DNA of 64,000 nt from Agaricus subrufescens (GCA_029945375.1 CM057062.1:2929564-2993563); one strand, 5' to 3'; positions 1-12,278 are shown, numbered from the stretch's first letter. The notes: generated by a model not told the origin, from the letters alone. Made by a program: numbers and translations.

Positions 1-1027
1 TGCATCGGAAGAAAGTCTATACGTTGATATGGTGATGAAATAAACTGCGGGCAGAAGAATAAGACCTACTGCGTGTAACGGACCATGAACTTGCCCATTA
101 AAGCGCCAGTGATCATGATACAAGGGAGAACAGAGGATATGGCGAGGGCGAGACGCCAGTTCCTTACAAAAGCGAGTATGAACCCAGCAATGAAGGTACT
201 GACAAACTGAATACACATGGGAACCTTTTCAGATATGCCACGTTGAACCAAGTCTACCGGATGCAACCCATATATGAGTAATCGTTTGTAGATGGCAATT
301 GCACATACCTGTATCTCCCTGAATGCGCGTAACAACTTCTCCGGCACCGATCTCATCGAAATACTCAACATCTTGCTTGAGTATCGACTGAAGATAATGT
401 TCCCGGATACGCTTCGAATTCACCTCTGACGTATATGACCACACGTACATGTAGAAAAATGTACAAACAAGGACGGCAATCCCTAGAGTGGTGCACTATA
501 TTCAGCGGGATGAAAGGCTGGATTCCGGAAGTAGGTATACCAGTATACACGAAGAACGTTGCGTTTTTGCTAGCAGATTTACGAAAATCGGCTGCTACGG
601 CGTTGAACTGATCGGCGGTCGCCTTGCCATCTTGGAATAGCTTGAGCGTATTTGTGAATGAGACAAAGTTGAGAGCGAGAGAGCCGAACAGAAGCGCTAA
701 GATAGGCTTTTATGTTTGCAACGCCGTAAGCATGTGGCAGCATAACAACAGAAAACGCGTACTTGAGCAGCGCCAGCACCGGCGGCGGCCAGAAGACCTA
801 GAAGGTCGAGAATGGTCTCAGACGGCGTCGAGTACCTATGAACGTTCACGATCAGATCTAATGCCATAAAAGCTGGATACTCGCCTAAACAACTGGAAGA
901 AGGAAACGGGCGGAAGAGTAGGGGCAGCGCTCTTCTCGGAGGCTTCTTTTCCTTCCTTCTCGTCGACATCCTTCTCGCTCTCCTCATTCAGAATCGCCTC
1001 TTCGGGTTTCTTGCCGAACCACTTCAT
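1..1027 (-). CDS. ABC-B (MDR-type) transporter, N-terminal part
   Basis: Membrane ATP-binding cassette exporter of the full-length fungal MDR/pmd1 type. Only the N-terminal cytosolic tail and first transmembrane domain are inside the window. The start at 1027 gives MKWFGKKPEEAIL, then an acidic tail and VSFFQLFR. Further exons give LLFGSLALNFVSF, YVWSYTSEVNSKRIREHYLQ, the family hallmark YFDEIGAGEVVTRIQGDT, and VQRGISEKV...WRLALAISSVLPCIMITG. Intron 1 appears to use a GC donor (TAG|GCGAGT, about 836-884). The second junction, near 697-762, reads one base out of frame with canonical sites, so either an unusual splice or a frameshift is present. The last visible exon ends near 75 at YTQ|GTAGGT and the gene continues off the left edge. 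A TATA-like run (about 1060-1070) and a TGACTCA (1099-1105) lie upstream. Family assignment is secure; substrate unknown. Confidence 0.85.
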
Positions 1028-1437
1028 GAACGAATCTAATGAACCGCTAAAGCTCCGCGGATTATATATGATCAGCCAGTGCTAAAACTGTTCGATACTG
1101 ACTCAGTTGGGGGAGGGACCGAAAATGAGTCAAGTTGTGAGAGGACACCGGGATTGCTGCGTCTGATGGGAACACGTCAAATGGCCAAGAAGTGCCGTTA
1201 TGGTTGAGTGAAGCCGAAAAGCACACGTATCATAAGTTATTATTGGGCGGACGTGGGTGGACACGTTTGACGCGAAACGAACCGGGAGACAGAGAACATC
1301 TTTGGAACAAGCGAAGGCGTGAACATGGCTGAGAGGATTTGGGTTATCGTGCAGCCATCCAGCAGGAGTCAGAATGAAAGATGAGAATACAGTCCACTAG
1401 GGTCGATCTGATGATGCAATTGTCCTGCACCAATATA
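1028..1437. other. Intergenic, ABC transporter promoter side
   Basis: Contains the upstream region of the ABC transporter gene, including TGACTCA (1099-1105), which matches the AP-1/Gcn4 core. No gene is recognisable. The regulatory role is inferred from the motif alone. Confidence 0.4.
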
Positions 1438-1508
1438 TCCGATATGGTGTAATGGCTAACATTGCCGCCTTTCACGCGGCAGCTCGGGGTTCGATTCCCC
1501 GTGTCGGA
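1438..1508 (+). tRNA. tRNA-Glu (anticodon TTC)
   Basis: Cloverleaf fold: acceptor arm TCCGATA pairs with TGTCGGA, the D arm reads GGTGTAATGGCTAACAT, the anticodon stem GCCGC/GCGGC encloses loop CTTTCAC (anticodon TTC, Glu), and the T arm is CGGGG-TTCGATT-CCCCG. There is no intron, and the 71-nt length is normal for tRNA-Glu. Confidence 0.93.
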
Positions 1509-2938
1509 ACACATTTTTTGCTTGCCACCATTGAAGACGATATAGATATGAATGCCCTCGCGCACTTGAATGTCATAGTATCGTGACATTTTTCTAAAGA
1601 TACTTCGGTTTACCCTTCGCTAAATTGAGACACGCTTGAATCTAGACCTGAGCCACACGTTTCTCCTGTGATTGTTGATGGTAACAAGTCATGCCACTCC
1701 CAGGCCGAACTCGTATCACATTCCTCAAAAGAGAATGCGGTTACAGATAACAAACTAAGGTATGCGTATGACTAGTGCCGATCTTCACGACCATGGACCG
1801 AATGAGGTTAGGCAAACTCACAAAAAGTCCGAGCAAGCAATTCGGAGAGTTATTCTGCCCCGATCCTCCTTCTTTCCCCACAGCTCCACCCTTTATAAAC
1901 CTATTAATACCAAATTCTTGTTTGCCATCCCTTATAGATACTATCCCCGAGAACGCAGTCTCCTTATTCACTCGACGAGATCAGACTAAGATTTACAATA
2001 ACGTGGTCTACGAAAGGTAGGCAAATTCTCCGAGGCTATTTCATTAGTTATTACCACCACATAGCATCGGAGAAACTTTGAACGACCTAAATTTATAGTA
2101 GGTAAATCATGGCATTTCAGCTGGACGACTCGTTAAGATCGCTCTACTATTTCAGGACATCCTTTATTCAAACAACAATATTACAGAACTTCCCACTGCC
2201 ATACATGAAGTATTTCACATTCTCAATATAACTAGACGTGGCAGGAACCATGGACAAGGCATCTAAAAGTATCAGGGGTTAGCAGCGCCCGTCGCATAGT
2301 CATCAAATAGATTTGATTTACGTGGCGTCGACGTGGGTCTTGCCGCAACAAACATGTCCTCTGGGGCCTTTGAGACTGAATCAATGATCCGCGACAGGAC
2401 TAACAATCAGAGAGCATACGTACACTAATCGGGACGTAGGACCACAAAAATTAGAAATCAAAGCAAATAATTGGAGAACAAATCACGAATTACTTACGGA
2501 TCTATCTGGACCACACGCACCGCCCTTCGGGTTTGTTAGTCAATCCACGACTACGAGTGAGAAAGGAAAAGATGGTGCCTACAGGAGAGCCCTGACGACC
2601 TGACCATATTTTCAATATAACATTAAGGGGGAATCCAATCCACACACTAACCATCAAGTGTAGCCGCCGAACCAGAAATAACAGCAGTGAAGATAACAAC
2701 AGCGATTGCGAAGAGACGCATTACTTCAAGCAAATACAAGAGTATATTGCTCATGGCACATACTCAAAGCTCTTTTATGTGTTCCAAGTGGCGCTCTACA
2801 TGATTCTGGCGCTCTGCTAGCATCACGATGATATATAGTGGAGTAGGCTAAATAACAGTTTAACTGTTTTTCCATCGACGTATAGGAGGTAAAGTGGAGA
2901 TAAAGTGGCGTTGAAAAGATGCATCCTTAAACAGTTGA
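1509..2938. other. Intergenic, nothing recognised
   Basis: About 1.4 kb with only short open frames of no recognisable family, no convincing splice pattern and no long repeats. I see no gene here. Confidence 0.5.
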
Positions 2939-3013
2939 TTCTGATGAGAGATCGGACCCCCGTGCTGCCGCGTGGGAGGCGATAATGTTAACCACTACAC
3001 CATATGCGATGTA
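2939..3013 (-). pseudogene. tRNA-like pseudogene (Glu/Gly-like)
   Basis: On the minus strand the sequence GCATATGGTGTAGTGGTTAAC continues into an anticodon-arm-like CGC-CTCCCAC-GCG (would be CCC) and then CAGCACGGGGGTCCGATC. It closely tracks the tRNA-Glu at 1438, but the T stem is unpaired and the 3' acceptor strand does not pair with the 5' one. Best read as a decayed tRNA copy. Confidence 0.45.
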
Positions 3014-3610
3014 ACCCGGCTATCCTAGCCTGACAAACAACCGTTACACCAAAAGGGACATATTCTGCCACCGACTAGTATACATCCGACTATAAACTTA
3101 CGGTTCCAGAAAATGATTCACCCCATTCTAGTACCCACGTCTTGTACTTCTTTCCCAAAGAGCTTTAGACTAGATCAAGGAGGAAAGGTATGCCACTACA
3201 TTAAATATAGTTACCGAAGGGAGTAAAGCACTTGGTATGGGGGGCTTTTGTACAGTAAGCATTAATCAACTATGCGAGGAGAGCTATTGGTAAAGACGTC
3301 TCCGGTGCAAGATACGTAGTCCCTGTCGCCACCCCCACAACTCTGTGAAGTAGATTCGCGAGAACGAATTCATTATGTTACGAGACAAATCGAATAAACA
3401 AGCCCACGTAGTAAGTGCATATTATCTCTGAGAGATGACAGATATGGTAATGACTTTACGAGGGAACACTAGCACGAGTGTACACATTCATCATGCTTAG
3501 ATGCATCCTTATTTACAGACTTTAGCACCCTACAATTTAAACAAAATGCGAGGGAGATAACTAAAAGACTATGAAACAACTCAGAAAAAAAGGCTAAACT
3601 GTATGCATAA
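3014..3610. other. Intergenic downstream of NLR-1
   Basis: No recognisable gene. This is the 3' flank of NLR-1. Confidence 0.4.
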
Positions 3611-5425
3611 TTATTCAGGATAAGGAATCGCATAACATATGTTAGTTCCGTTTTCCTCCAAATAGAGTATAATTGCAACCCTCCCACTTGGCACCCCGCC
3701 GAAAATAATAGCCCGAATACCAGGGAAGCGTCCTTGAATATCTTCTAGCTCGGATATAAATGCTAATAATTCCACAGTTGAACGCGGCTGTCGGAAAGAT
3801 GAAAACATCATGAGGAGAATTCCAATCTTAGCCATGTGGGATCACTCACTCGATTCAGTCTCCAATGCTCGCCGAAAACCTTACCTATTCGCCCTTCGTA
3901 AGCCTTAGCCGGGCTCATTCCTTTCCAGTCAAGGTGTCCGAACTCGAGATTCCCAAGCCGTGCTTCCCGACAAAGGTTCGTATTACTGCTCAACAGTGGA
4001 CCCCCCTGTAAAAAAAAAAAGGAGTGGGTTTCGGGGCTGGAATGAAGTGTAATAATGTGGCACACCTCATACTGAACAAATGTAGCCAAGTGTTCCGGGA
4101 GCAGACAGTAGCAAAGCTTGGCCATGTGGACCTCCAATAGCGGCACCTCATACAGGTCAGGATTTCGGTTATTCTAAATTTGGCGTGGAAACTCTGCAAT
4201 ACAGTTAACAATGTCCTGGAAGACTTTGACGTGGAATTTTGCAGATGACGGCTTCTCGTGATCAAATTCAGAGCAATGTTGAAGCCAAGTGGATTTAACT
4301 AATGCTGGAACGTATATAACATCAGCACTTGCTACGGAGATCAAAACACTATACATACCTGGTGGTACATCATCTCCACTACATTTCTTCCAAAGCGCCA
4401 CCAGGTGTTGTGCCAGAACTCGCTCGACATCACTGACTTGACCAACATGGAAATTCGCGGACCTGGTTGAGTCCTTCAGATAGTCGGCAAATGATGCGTG
4501 AAGGAACGTCAAATTTTCCTTATGCGCAGTTTTCCAATCTGGTATCTTGAGTGCCGGAAGACAGTTGATTAAAGATGCGTAAATAGTATCACGGCTAAGG
4601 CTGAAAAGTATGGACATTCCTCTAAGTGTTCCGAGAACCTGTGCATAATATTGGAAGCCAAAATATATCTCTTGCTCATAGATTGTGAAGCCAAGCAATA
4701 ATTTGGCCGCTGGCCAGAGTGCCGATGGAATGGATGAAAGCATTTCGTGATAGAGCGCATCTGAATGAACGAACAGGTTCCCTTTTGTTGGTACGGCAGT
4801 AGAACGGTCAATGACAGATGTCAGAATCTCGAATCGTAAGGCAGTATTGTCACAATCCGGGCCTCTGATGAATCGCCTCGCCACTTCGGCATGCGCGAAA
4901 AGGCCATGAGCAGAGTACCGAAACTTCTTTTGTACCACCTTGAAACTCGATCGCAAAAACCGTTCGGCGTCTTCGATAGGAATGTACTTGGTCCAGCGGC
5001 TACGACGTACTTCTTCATCCTCGAACTTCTCGGATATGTGTGATTCGGGGCGACTGGTGATTGCATGGAGAAGGGGAGTGTCGCGATGCTCGTGCACGAA
5101 AGTATTGATCAGATCGATGATATGACACTGCTTGTCCTCCCCCCGGAGTTCATCAAGCCCATCGAGGAATATATCCCATGGTTTACCGCCGGCTCCAATC
5201 TTCCTCTCCACAAATGACTCGGCAATAAGTGCCTTATGCTGGCCTCCTCGAACAACCATCATATGTGGATCTTTCACAAAACCTGGTTCTACATAGTATA
5301 GGGGAGGTCTTGGTCAGATTCAACAAGCAATGTTATTTGGACTGACCATCGCGACTCTGGTTCTTTGAGGGAAAGAAACCTGATAGCCAGCCCTTCAATT
5401 TATCTCTTTTCTTACGGGGCATCAT
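3611..5425 (-). pseudogene. NLR-1: NACHT gene lacking the Walker A region
   Basis: Member of the local NLR family (see NLR-9 for the reference layout). Exon 1 (5347-5425) gives MMPRKKRDKLKGWLSGFFPSK. Exon 2 starts at 5288 with EPGFVKDPHMMVVRGGQHKA and then runs, in frame and without the usual intron, straight into SFVERKIGAGGKPWDIFLDGLDELRG. An internal deletion has therefore removed the end of the exon-2 motif, the intron, the whole MSLLSQHIIQG start of exon 3 and the P-loop. Two further in-frame losses are visible: the residues before ERFLRSSF, and the segment between KKFRYS and GLFAHAE. A TAG at 4174-4176 replaces the Trp codon conserved in NLR-6 (RQIW). The remaining C-terminal exons, ending AIPYPE at 3611, are still readable. 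It cannot make a nucleotide-binding NACHT domain as read. Confidence 0.8.
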
Positions 5426-5508
5426 TTCGTCCGGACTGGGAAGCAGAGGTACAGGTGGGAGGCAACAATGAAGTGCTTCGGGGCACTGCCCCCTCTATGA
5501 TTTGAAGG

Positions 5509-5528
5509 GCGCTCGGCATTTGCCCAAG
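5509..5528 (-). promoter_or_regulatory. Conserved NLR 5' element (NLR-1)
   Basis: GCGCTCGGCATTTGCCCAAG (plus-strand reading) lies 84 bp upstream of the NLR-1 ATG. The same box occurs at a similar distance before the other copies. On the gene strand it contains GGGCAAATGCC, an upstream ATG that here opens a frame out of phase with the main ATG. Confidence 0.55.
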
Positions 5529-5692
5529 CTGCCAATTCCTGCCAACACATGGATGCCGAGTTGATCTCTGTCAACGACGAGAATCCATGGCTACGCAGGC
5601 CATGATCCAGCTTCAGGCGATGCAACAGCGTCTGCGTCGGACAGGCCAGGTGAATTGTCAAGTCGCGTGATCATGAGTTATTTATATCTCTA

Positions 5693-6328
5693 TTATTCAG
5701 GATATGGGATCGCATAATACATAAGGGGTCCGTTTTCTGCTCTATGCGTAAAGATTACCACTCGCTCACTTGGTACACCTCCAAAAACAACAGCCTCGAG
5801 TTCCGGTGAACCTCGTTGAATTTCTTCTAGCTCTGATACAAATACTGTTAATTCAGCACTTGAACGCGGCTGTCGGAAAGACGAAAACATCATCAGGAGA
5901 GTTCAAGCCTTAAAAGGTGAGCACGCTCACTCGATTCAGTATCCAACGCTTGTTGAAAACCTTGCCAACTCGCCCTCGATAAGCCTTAGCCGGACTCATC
6001 TCCTTCCAATCGAGGTGTCCAAACTTGAGGCTTCCGAGCTGTGCTTTCCGGTAAAGGTTCGTATTTGTGCTTGAGAACCTGTACCACTGTAACAAAAAAA
6101 ACAATTGAGGTTCGGGATTGAAACCGGGAGTGTTCGGGTCACGTACCCCATAATCAACAAAATGAACTAAGGGTTCTGGATGGAGTTGATAACATAACTT
6201 GGCCATCTGGATATCCGGTACCAGTAGCTCATACAGGTCAACCAGCGCATACAAGCCGAACTCTCGATTTTTATGAAGGTTGCATGGAAAACTTGCAACA
6301 CAGTTAAGAATGTCATGGAAGAGAAGTG
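5693..6328 (-). pseudogene. NLR-2, 3' part (split by Plavaka element)
   Basis: C-terminal half of an NLR gene whose 5' half is at 12279-14094. It holds the rest of exon 4 (FHDILNCVASFPCN ... VDLYELLVPDIQMAKLCYQL), exon 5 (AQLGSLKFGHLDWKEMSPAKAY) and exon 6 (PRSSAELTVFVSELEEIQ ... YYAIPYPE, stop at 5693). Coding similarity stops at 6329, exactly where the inverted repeat CATCAGG begins. Removing the element and one copy of the 2-bp TG duplication restores a frame (FHS|LLFHDI) of the same length as the NLR-10 paralogue (FHSALFRDI). It is inactivated by insertion, not by decay. Confidence 0.88.
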
Positions 6329-6566
6329 CATCAGGGAAACGGGAGAATGACAAAAATGAATAAATTATCTAAATATGGACTAGCATAACGTAGTCAACAC
6401 CTCGAGGGTATATATATTGGTCATTAACGGGTTACGAAGCATCAAGCTCAGACCGCCTTACTAAATTGGTTCATATTATACGCAACTGCCATTAAAATTC
6501 GGACAGATGATCACACGATTATCCCCAGCGATACATTATAATAAGTATATCGTACGTAGGTAGCCG

Positions 6567-9500
6567 CTATCCAATGAGGCGGTATAAGTGCCTGTCTGTG
6601 AAAGGATTTACATAGAATGCGTTACATTGATCTAATACGTTATCCTGTGTCCACTCAACAGGCGCAAAAGCACCGAATATTGGGAAAAGATGGACACTTC
6701 GGACCACATCCAACAAAGGTACAATGCTTCCAATTCCACCTCCCGATGGATCCAATTGATCACGCTCTATTGATACCTTGTACATTTGATGGTGAGGATC
6801 GGGGGTTTGGGTGAATCCAGTGAACCATTCTATGTAAACCAGATGTTCTGGGACAACGCATTCACGGAAAACTACTTGGCGGATGCTTGGTGGCATTGAA
6901 AATATGGCACGGACACGTCCGATGCGAAAACCTGGGAACGAGGATGAGTTATTAATACATATAAAGAAAAAAAACTATACCATGTATCCCCTCAAGCTCG
7001 TTGTGTATCCGAAGCAGAGCGGTATCAAATTGCTGTGTTTTCGGGTTGGCATGGATTGAGTCGACCGTGTTTGTTATGTGTGTAAAAGGATCCGGTGAGA
7101 GAAATTTGACCCGATGCCATAGCCAAAAGCTTTGCATAGGCATCTCGACTCCCCAAATTGCACGTTCGAGTTGGGTTGAGGAGATTGATGGGTAGCGTTG
7201 AAGAATCACAAAGCGTGCAAAAGCCTCGTGGAAGTAGGTCGCACCATGTTTGGTGATGAGATCGTTGAGGGAAACTCGCCTTGCACTTGGGCGCTCGGAC
7301 ACATGAATAGTCCTGTGTATTGAAAGGCCCGGGGTGATCCATTCATGGGAGGAGGTGAGAGGTGAGACGACCTTACCAAGTCTCCATTGAATCAAAAGCT
7401 CATGCTGAAGTATTTTCTCCTTTCTTTCCAACCACGTCGTCATCTGAGTGTATTCATCTTTCCGGTTGGTAGCCCGATAAGCGTCCTTTGTGAGATCAAT
7501 GTGTAAGCGTTCCATGTACTCGGTATTGAAGTTGTCAGTTGTGCCAAAAAAATTGATTTTCTGAGTGTAATGTTGCGCGAAGTGGAGCTTCGGTAAGTTG
7601 AAATCCTTGCAAATACCGAGGTCGATAAAAATCTCCTTATTTTCATGGAACCTGTCGAGCGCGTGTTGAAGGAGGTCCAGGGTTCTGTTGGTGTGAACAG
7701 AATATTGGGCAAGGAATAGAAAATCAAGCAACGCACGGACAGCTTGGACAAGCCGAACAGCTGAGTAGCCGTTGCCAAGCTGCATGCCGACGACGAGTCC
7801 AATTAGAATCCGGCAGATTTGGTCATGTTCTTTTCCAGACACATGCGACAATGCGCTGATCCCTTTGGTAAACGCGCGTATGTTGTGATTGTGTGGAAGT
7901 CGACGACAGCAGGCGTCGATTTCGAGCGGACCGAATGCCTTGATGAGCCAACTGACAACGTGCTTTATCAGTCCCTGATAAAGCTGATGCAGAACGTCGG
8001 GGGTTATCGAAGAGTAAATGTTGAGATAGGGTAGGTGATGCCAGAACGGTGTGACCACAGGCTTCACGCGAGATCGTTTACAAAGGCCGATGAAATCTGT
8101 TGGGTCATCATCAAATGATGATAAAATGTCAAGTACATGATCAAGATCCCGGGGTTGCCCAAGACTGCTTTCTCCTAGGTCCTTGTGGGCTACATCGCAA
8201 GAGGGGCAATCACCTGAATACGAACAAGTAGTAAGTATTTGTTCAGGATAATCCCCGATGAACGCTGCCATAATTGGGTGCATCCGGCGAAGCTTTCCAT
8301 CAGCTGTTGCCATGATGGTGCCTTGGGCTCCTATTTCTTCCAGAGGCCAGAGGATCTCACCCATACATGAGTGATATAAATTTGCGATCATGCGGCGACG
8401 TGAGGCTTTATTTGAGACATTTTCAAGTCTTGTTGTTGGTAAGTAACCCAGAAGCACGTACGCACGTGCTGATGGTTTACGTCGAATTTCTTTTGGAATA
8501 TTACCAATCGTGAGATAAACCGGGTAAGCACTCTTGTTGCGAAACAATGTGAGTTGTGTCTTGTCCGTCGAAATCATGATTGGGATAATCGAGGCCCCAG
8601 GTGAGTCCTTCTCAATCGCTTTCTGTTGAATTTCAGTCGCTGATGAGAAGACTTTGCAAGATAGCTCCAAGAAACTCACCTGCGTTGCCCACCACCACTT
8701 CGCTGTATGCATATCGTGATACATTCGAGTCGTCTTCGAGTCGTCTGTGTAATGCTTCTCCGGAGTAAATATCATATGTGGTGAGAGCTTATTGTCGTAT
8801 AGGATTGCTTGGATACACTGAATAATGTCTCGAAAATATACATCGCATACTTCGGAGCCCACTATGACCTGATGGCGAGTGAATGAAGGCCGCGCATTTG
8901 GCAACTTTTCATCTATGATCTTGTTCAGTTCAGTAGATGACTTGAAGGACAGGTTCAATTGTTTGACAACCTAGGAGATACAATCTCAGGTAAGCTGGTT
9001 GCACAGTAGCATTATGTTACATTCACTTACTCCATCGATTGACACCAGGTCGGTGAATGCGGTCGAACTTGGGCCACGTTCCTTTGCCCACCTCGCCATC
9101 TCCCACTCCATCTCAGATGAGAAAGGTTCGTAAATCTCATCTGATCCCCCTTTATTCTGATGCTCGACACCGTATACTTTTCCTGCGTTGCCAGGAAATC
9201 GAGAGATGACCGGTGGGTCATATAGTTTGCAGCTCGCATCGTACACCCTACATCGTGCATCATCCCCAGTGTCAGCATCTTCATCGGCATCATCAGCATT
9301 GGCATCATCAGCATTGGCATCAACTCGAGGTCGTTCAGGCTCAACGTCGTTGAGATCACCGATGTGACCTCCCTCAGAATCGTCACTTTCTTCAAGGCAA
9401 TCGCTATCTGTATTTGCTGCAGGTTCTCCTGCATCAATGTCCATTTCTTCGTCATCACAGTCTTCACGAAGGTATGTACGATAATTCCCAAATAGATCGC

Positions 9501-9720
9501 CGTCTGCATCGAAAACTAATACATTTTCCCATTAGATACAACTTCTACAGTTGAAGTAAAACGTACACTCTTGTTGTCCGTCTTGCTGTACAGTACTACT
9601 TTTGCTAAGTTGTTTACCTTGACCCTCAAAGTATTGCTGACATTGACGGTTTCTAGTGCTTCGAAGATGACTTTGCAGTCCATGACGTTTGATGTTGGCA
9701 TTGCAACCTGGGCAAATCAT
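6567..9720 (-). CDS. Plavaka transposase
   Basis: Cut-and-paste transposase of the basidiomycete Plavaka group. The likely start at 9720 gives MICPGCNANIKRHGLQSHL, a C2C-H-type N-terminal zinc-finger signature. A low-complexity acidic stretch follows (about 9250-9440, repeated ANADDANADD). The long central exon (about 6952-8958) contains HMIFTPEKHYTDDSKTTRMY and MHTAKWWWATQ, typical of the family, then DKTQLTLFRNKSAYPVYLTIGNIPK, YSGDCPSCDVAHKDLG and ITPDVLHQLYQG. A splice near 6934-6975 joins it to the last exon, FRIGRVRAIFSMPPSIRQV ... GSIVPLLDVVRSVHLFPIFG, the conserved tail. No internal stop is needed to read the long exon, so the gene may be functional. Introns in the acidic N-terminal region were not fully resolved. 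Confidence 0.85.
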
Positions 9721-10071
9721 TCGATGAAGCACGTTGCAGCGTAAAGGTATGACTGGTGAGTCGAACAAGCTGTCACCTGAGTCATGCTGACACAAATTAA
9801 GGAAACAATATACCAGGCCTCTATTATGGCTCCGTAGCATTTACTGGAACACAAATTGAGAAAGCAGCATACCAGGTCTGTATTATGAAGTTATGGCATT
9901 TACTGGATTATAACTGCTGCTCCCAACTCAAAGGAGATCACCTGCGTTTCAATTTCACATTATATCGGCATTGAATGGTTGGGCACAGAATCGTCGAACT
10001 GTCAACCCATTATAAGACTGACACAAAATTTTATTTCGGTGCGTGGTTTTTGCTTCCTTCTTGTTAACCCC

Positions 10072-11893
10072 ATGCCACCTACCACTTCTACTCGAGCTGC
10101 TAGCTCGCGTCGCACGTCCACCCGAGCTAAGAAACGAGGACCAGGCTCAGATCCAAGCGCTCGTGGAAGGAAACGGTTGCGCTCGCCTCTCGAAGATCAA
10201 AGGAGTATGTCATACTCGTTATACTTAGTCGTTTACTGCTGATACATATTTGATTTTTTTCAAAGATGTCCGGGAGAAGAAAACTCCCGCAGTGCGTCAG
10301 AAGGCTGCTCCGGCTGCCCCACCTCTCTTTGAACTGTCTGACTCATCCGGAGATGAGAAGTCAGTTCAAGGCAATGGTAATGATAGCGAGTCTGATGAAG
10401 CTGACGAGGGTTCCTTCCATGATGACGAAGATCTTGACTCTCTCGCCCCCGCCCAGGCCGCTTCACAGTTTGGGTCAGAAATTGTTCAAATGCGTCTGAC
10501 CCCTGGCGAAGCCTCAACTTCCAATAGGGGCTCGAAGCAGGGTGATCAATACCACTCCGAGGTGATACTCCATTAGTTTTCTTTGAGCGTCTTATTCACC
10601 GACATAGGTCCCACATTGGTCCAAGGACGACAAACTCGACGGCGACGATCAGAAGGCCTTAATTGATGCGCAAAATGTGAGTATTTTATAAATCTTTAGC
10701 ATTACTTGCTTATACGTTGTCAGGCTGCGGTTAATGCACATTGGCCCATCGAAGCTCACTTTGTACTACCAAGACCAGGCGCGCGTCTTATCAGTTCTAA
10801 GGCCCAGCCTCAACCGATGAAGCATGTTCTTAACCAAGGTGAAATACAGGCAACAGGGGTGTGTCTGAAGCAAGGGTTTTTCATTGTCAATGACAGTGAA
10901 TTCACACTTCTCACTTCGATACTCACCGAAGTTGCCCGCAATGCCTCTTTTGATCAGATAGTTCTCCGCCTTAAGCAGGACCGCAAGTTCACCCTGTATG
11001 CCGTGCGTATGGTATGTAAACATCAATTTTACATTCCCGAATAAAGTCTGAATTGTTTGACAGGTCAATCATCGTTTAGCATTACGCCGCAGCAGAGTCA
11101 AGGTGATCGCTGCACCCCTTGTTGGGGTCAGCTTTGGGCTTGGAAACCCATTAGCGGACATTCACACTGTCAAGAGCCTAGTCAATGCCCTTCTTCGTGA
11201 CTCGACTTACATCTTTCCTCAGGAGGTATGGAATGCTTATATTAATTGTGACATATACTTAACGTCATACTAGAATGGTAATCCAATCAAGAGCCGGCCT
11301 TACGAACACCCGTCCATAATCCGGACCCTTGCAAAATTCTTATTCAGTGATGGTGGCCGTCGCTCCACCCTTGGAGACCATCATCCGGATATATTTACGT
11401 CTACTTATGCTCGCTACCCTAATGAGAGGGAAATCCCGGTTTGTGTGTTGGCCCTCGTAGCAACTGCAGTAAGTTTTATAGAGGCATTTACCGAAAACCA
11501 CTGACTTTTGAACAGATCCACTTTTCTAATATTGACTGGACTAGTGGGATCCATATTCCATCTGATTTCGTTGTCGATCTTGCGGAGGATGTATACAATG
11601 GCCATAAGAACTGGCTGATCAGTATCAAGGACAAGGCGCCAAGTAAGTATCATGTCATGATGCATCGTATTTATAATCAATGCTGGTACGTGATTTACTA
11701 AACTATTAGCTCTGTTATCTAATTGTTTGTCAGCAACAACCCAACTGCCGGTGTAGGAATAATGGCAGGAATTAGTCGGGTGGTCGACATTGACAATATG
11801 CAGGATATTCCCACAGATACAGAAGTAGCCTCTTCGACCAACTCTAGTAATAATAGTACCCTCATTGACCCAGATGTATCACAGGAATTGTGA
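10072..11893 (+). CDS. Transposon-borne DUF6532-like protein
   Basis: Multi-exon gene divergent from the Plavaka transposase and inside the same element. The start MPPTTSTRAASSRRTSTRAK lies 352 bp from the transposase start. The N-terminal third is basic, then acidic and disordered (SDSSGDEKSVQGNGNDSESD). The folded part follows: VNAHWPIEAHFVLPRPG, FTLLTSILTEVARNASFDQI, FTLYAVRM, then HPSIIRTLAKFLFSDGGRRS, REIPVCVLALVATA and a segment ending DVYNGHKNWLISIKDKAP. The pattern 'helical region, FF/FL segment, lalvaTA, then Y..H...L' resembles DUF6532, a basidiomycete domain of unknown function. Introns join in phase at about 10210-10264, 10561-10608, 10677-10722 and 11470-11515. The final junction before the stop at 11893 was not resolved. 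Its position suggests transposon cargo or an accessory transposition factor (inference). Confidence 0.55.
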
Positions 11894-12278
11894 TATGTGG
11901 ATTTACTTAGTTTGCCCTATTTGTCAGTACAGTAACAATTGATGCTTTAATGTTGCCGAGAATTAGCTGTCTGAACTAAGACAAAGTTGATATTCTTAAT
12001 GAAATTAATGCACACCCCAGATAAACGACGTCAAAGATGCTGATAATTTTGAATAGTATTGGACCATGAGTGTGGTAAATCAAATAAGTTTTATTCATTC
12101 TAATAACACGTAAGTGTCAAAAATTATAGATAATTTACATGAATTTAATGATCGTGTCCCTGAGACCAAGACCGGTAGTGTAAAAATGGCCTACATTGGC
12201 CAAAGTGGCCAAATTAGACTAATAGTGCGCAATATAGTCTACGTGAGACATTATTCGCCATCTTCCAATTTCCTGATG

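Larger units (their letters stand above)
6329..12278. mobile_element. Plavaka-type (CACTA/EnSpm-related) DNA transposon, 5.95 kb
   Basis: The ends are imperfect inverted repeats. The left starts CATCAGGGAAACGGGAGAATG, and the right, read inward on the other strand, starts CATCAGGAAATTGGAAGATG. The flanks show a TG/TG target duplication (6327-6328, 12279-12280), consistent with the very short duplications of CACTA-like elements. The interior holds a Plavaka transposase on the minus strand and a divergent multi-exon gene on the plus strand. The insertion splits exon 4 of NLR-2, so the boundaries are supported both by the TIRs and by the interrupted coding frame. Confidence 0.85.

Noticed and set aside
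6617..8034. Short plus-strand frames opposite the Plavaka transposase
   Set aside because: They are antisense to a well-supported transposase frame and have no features of their own.
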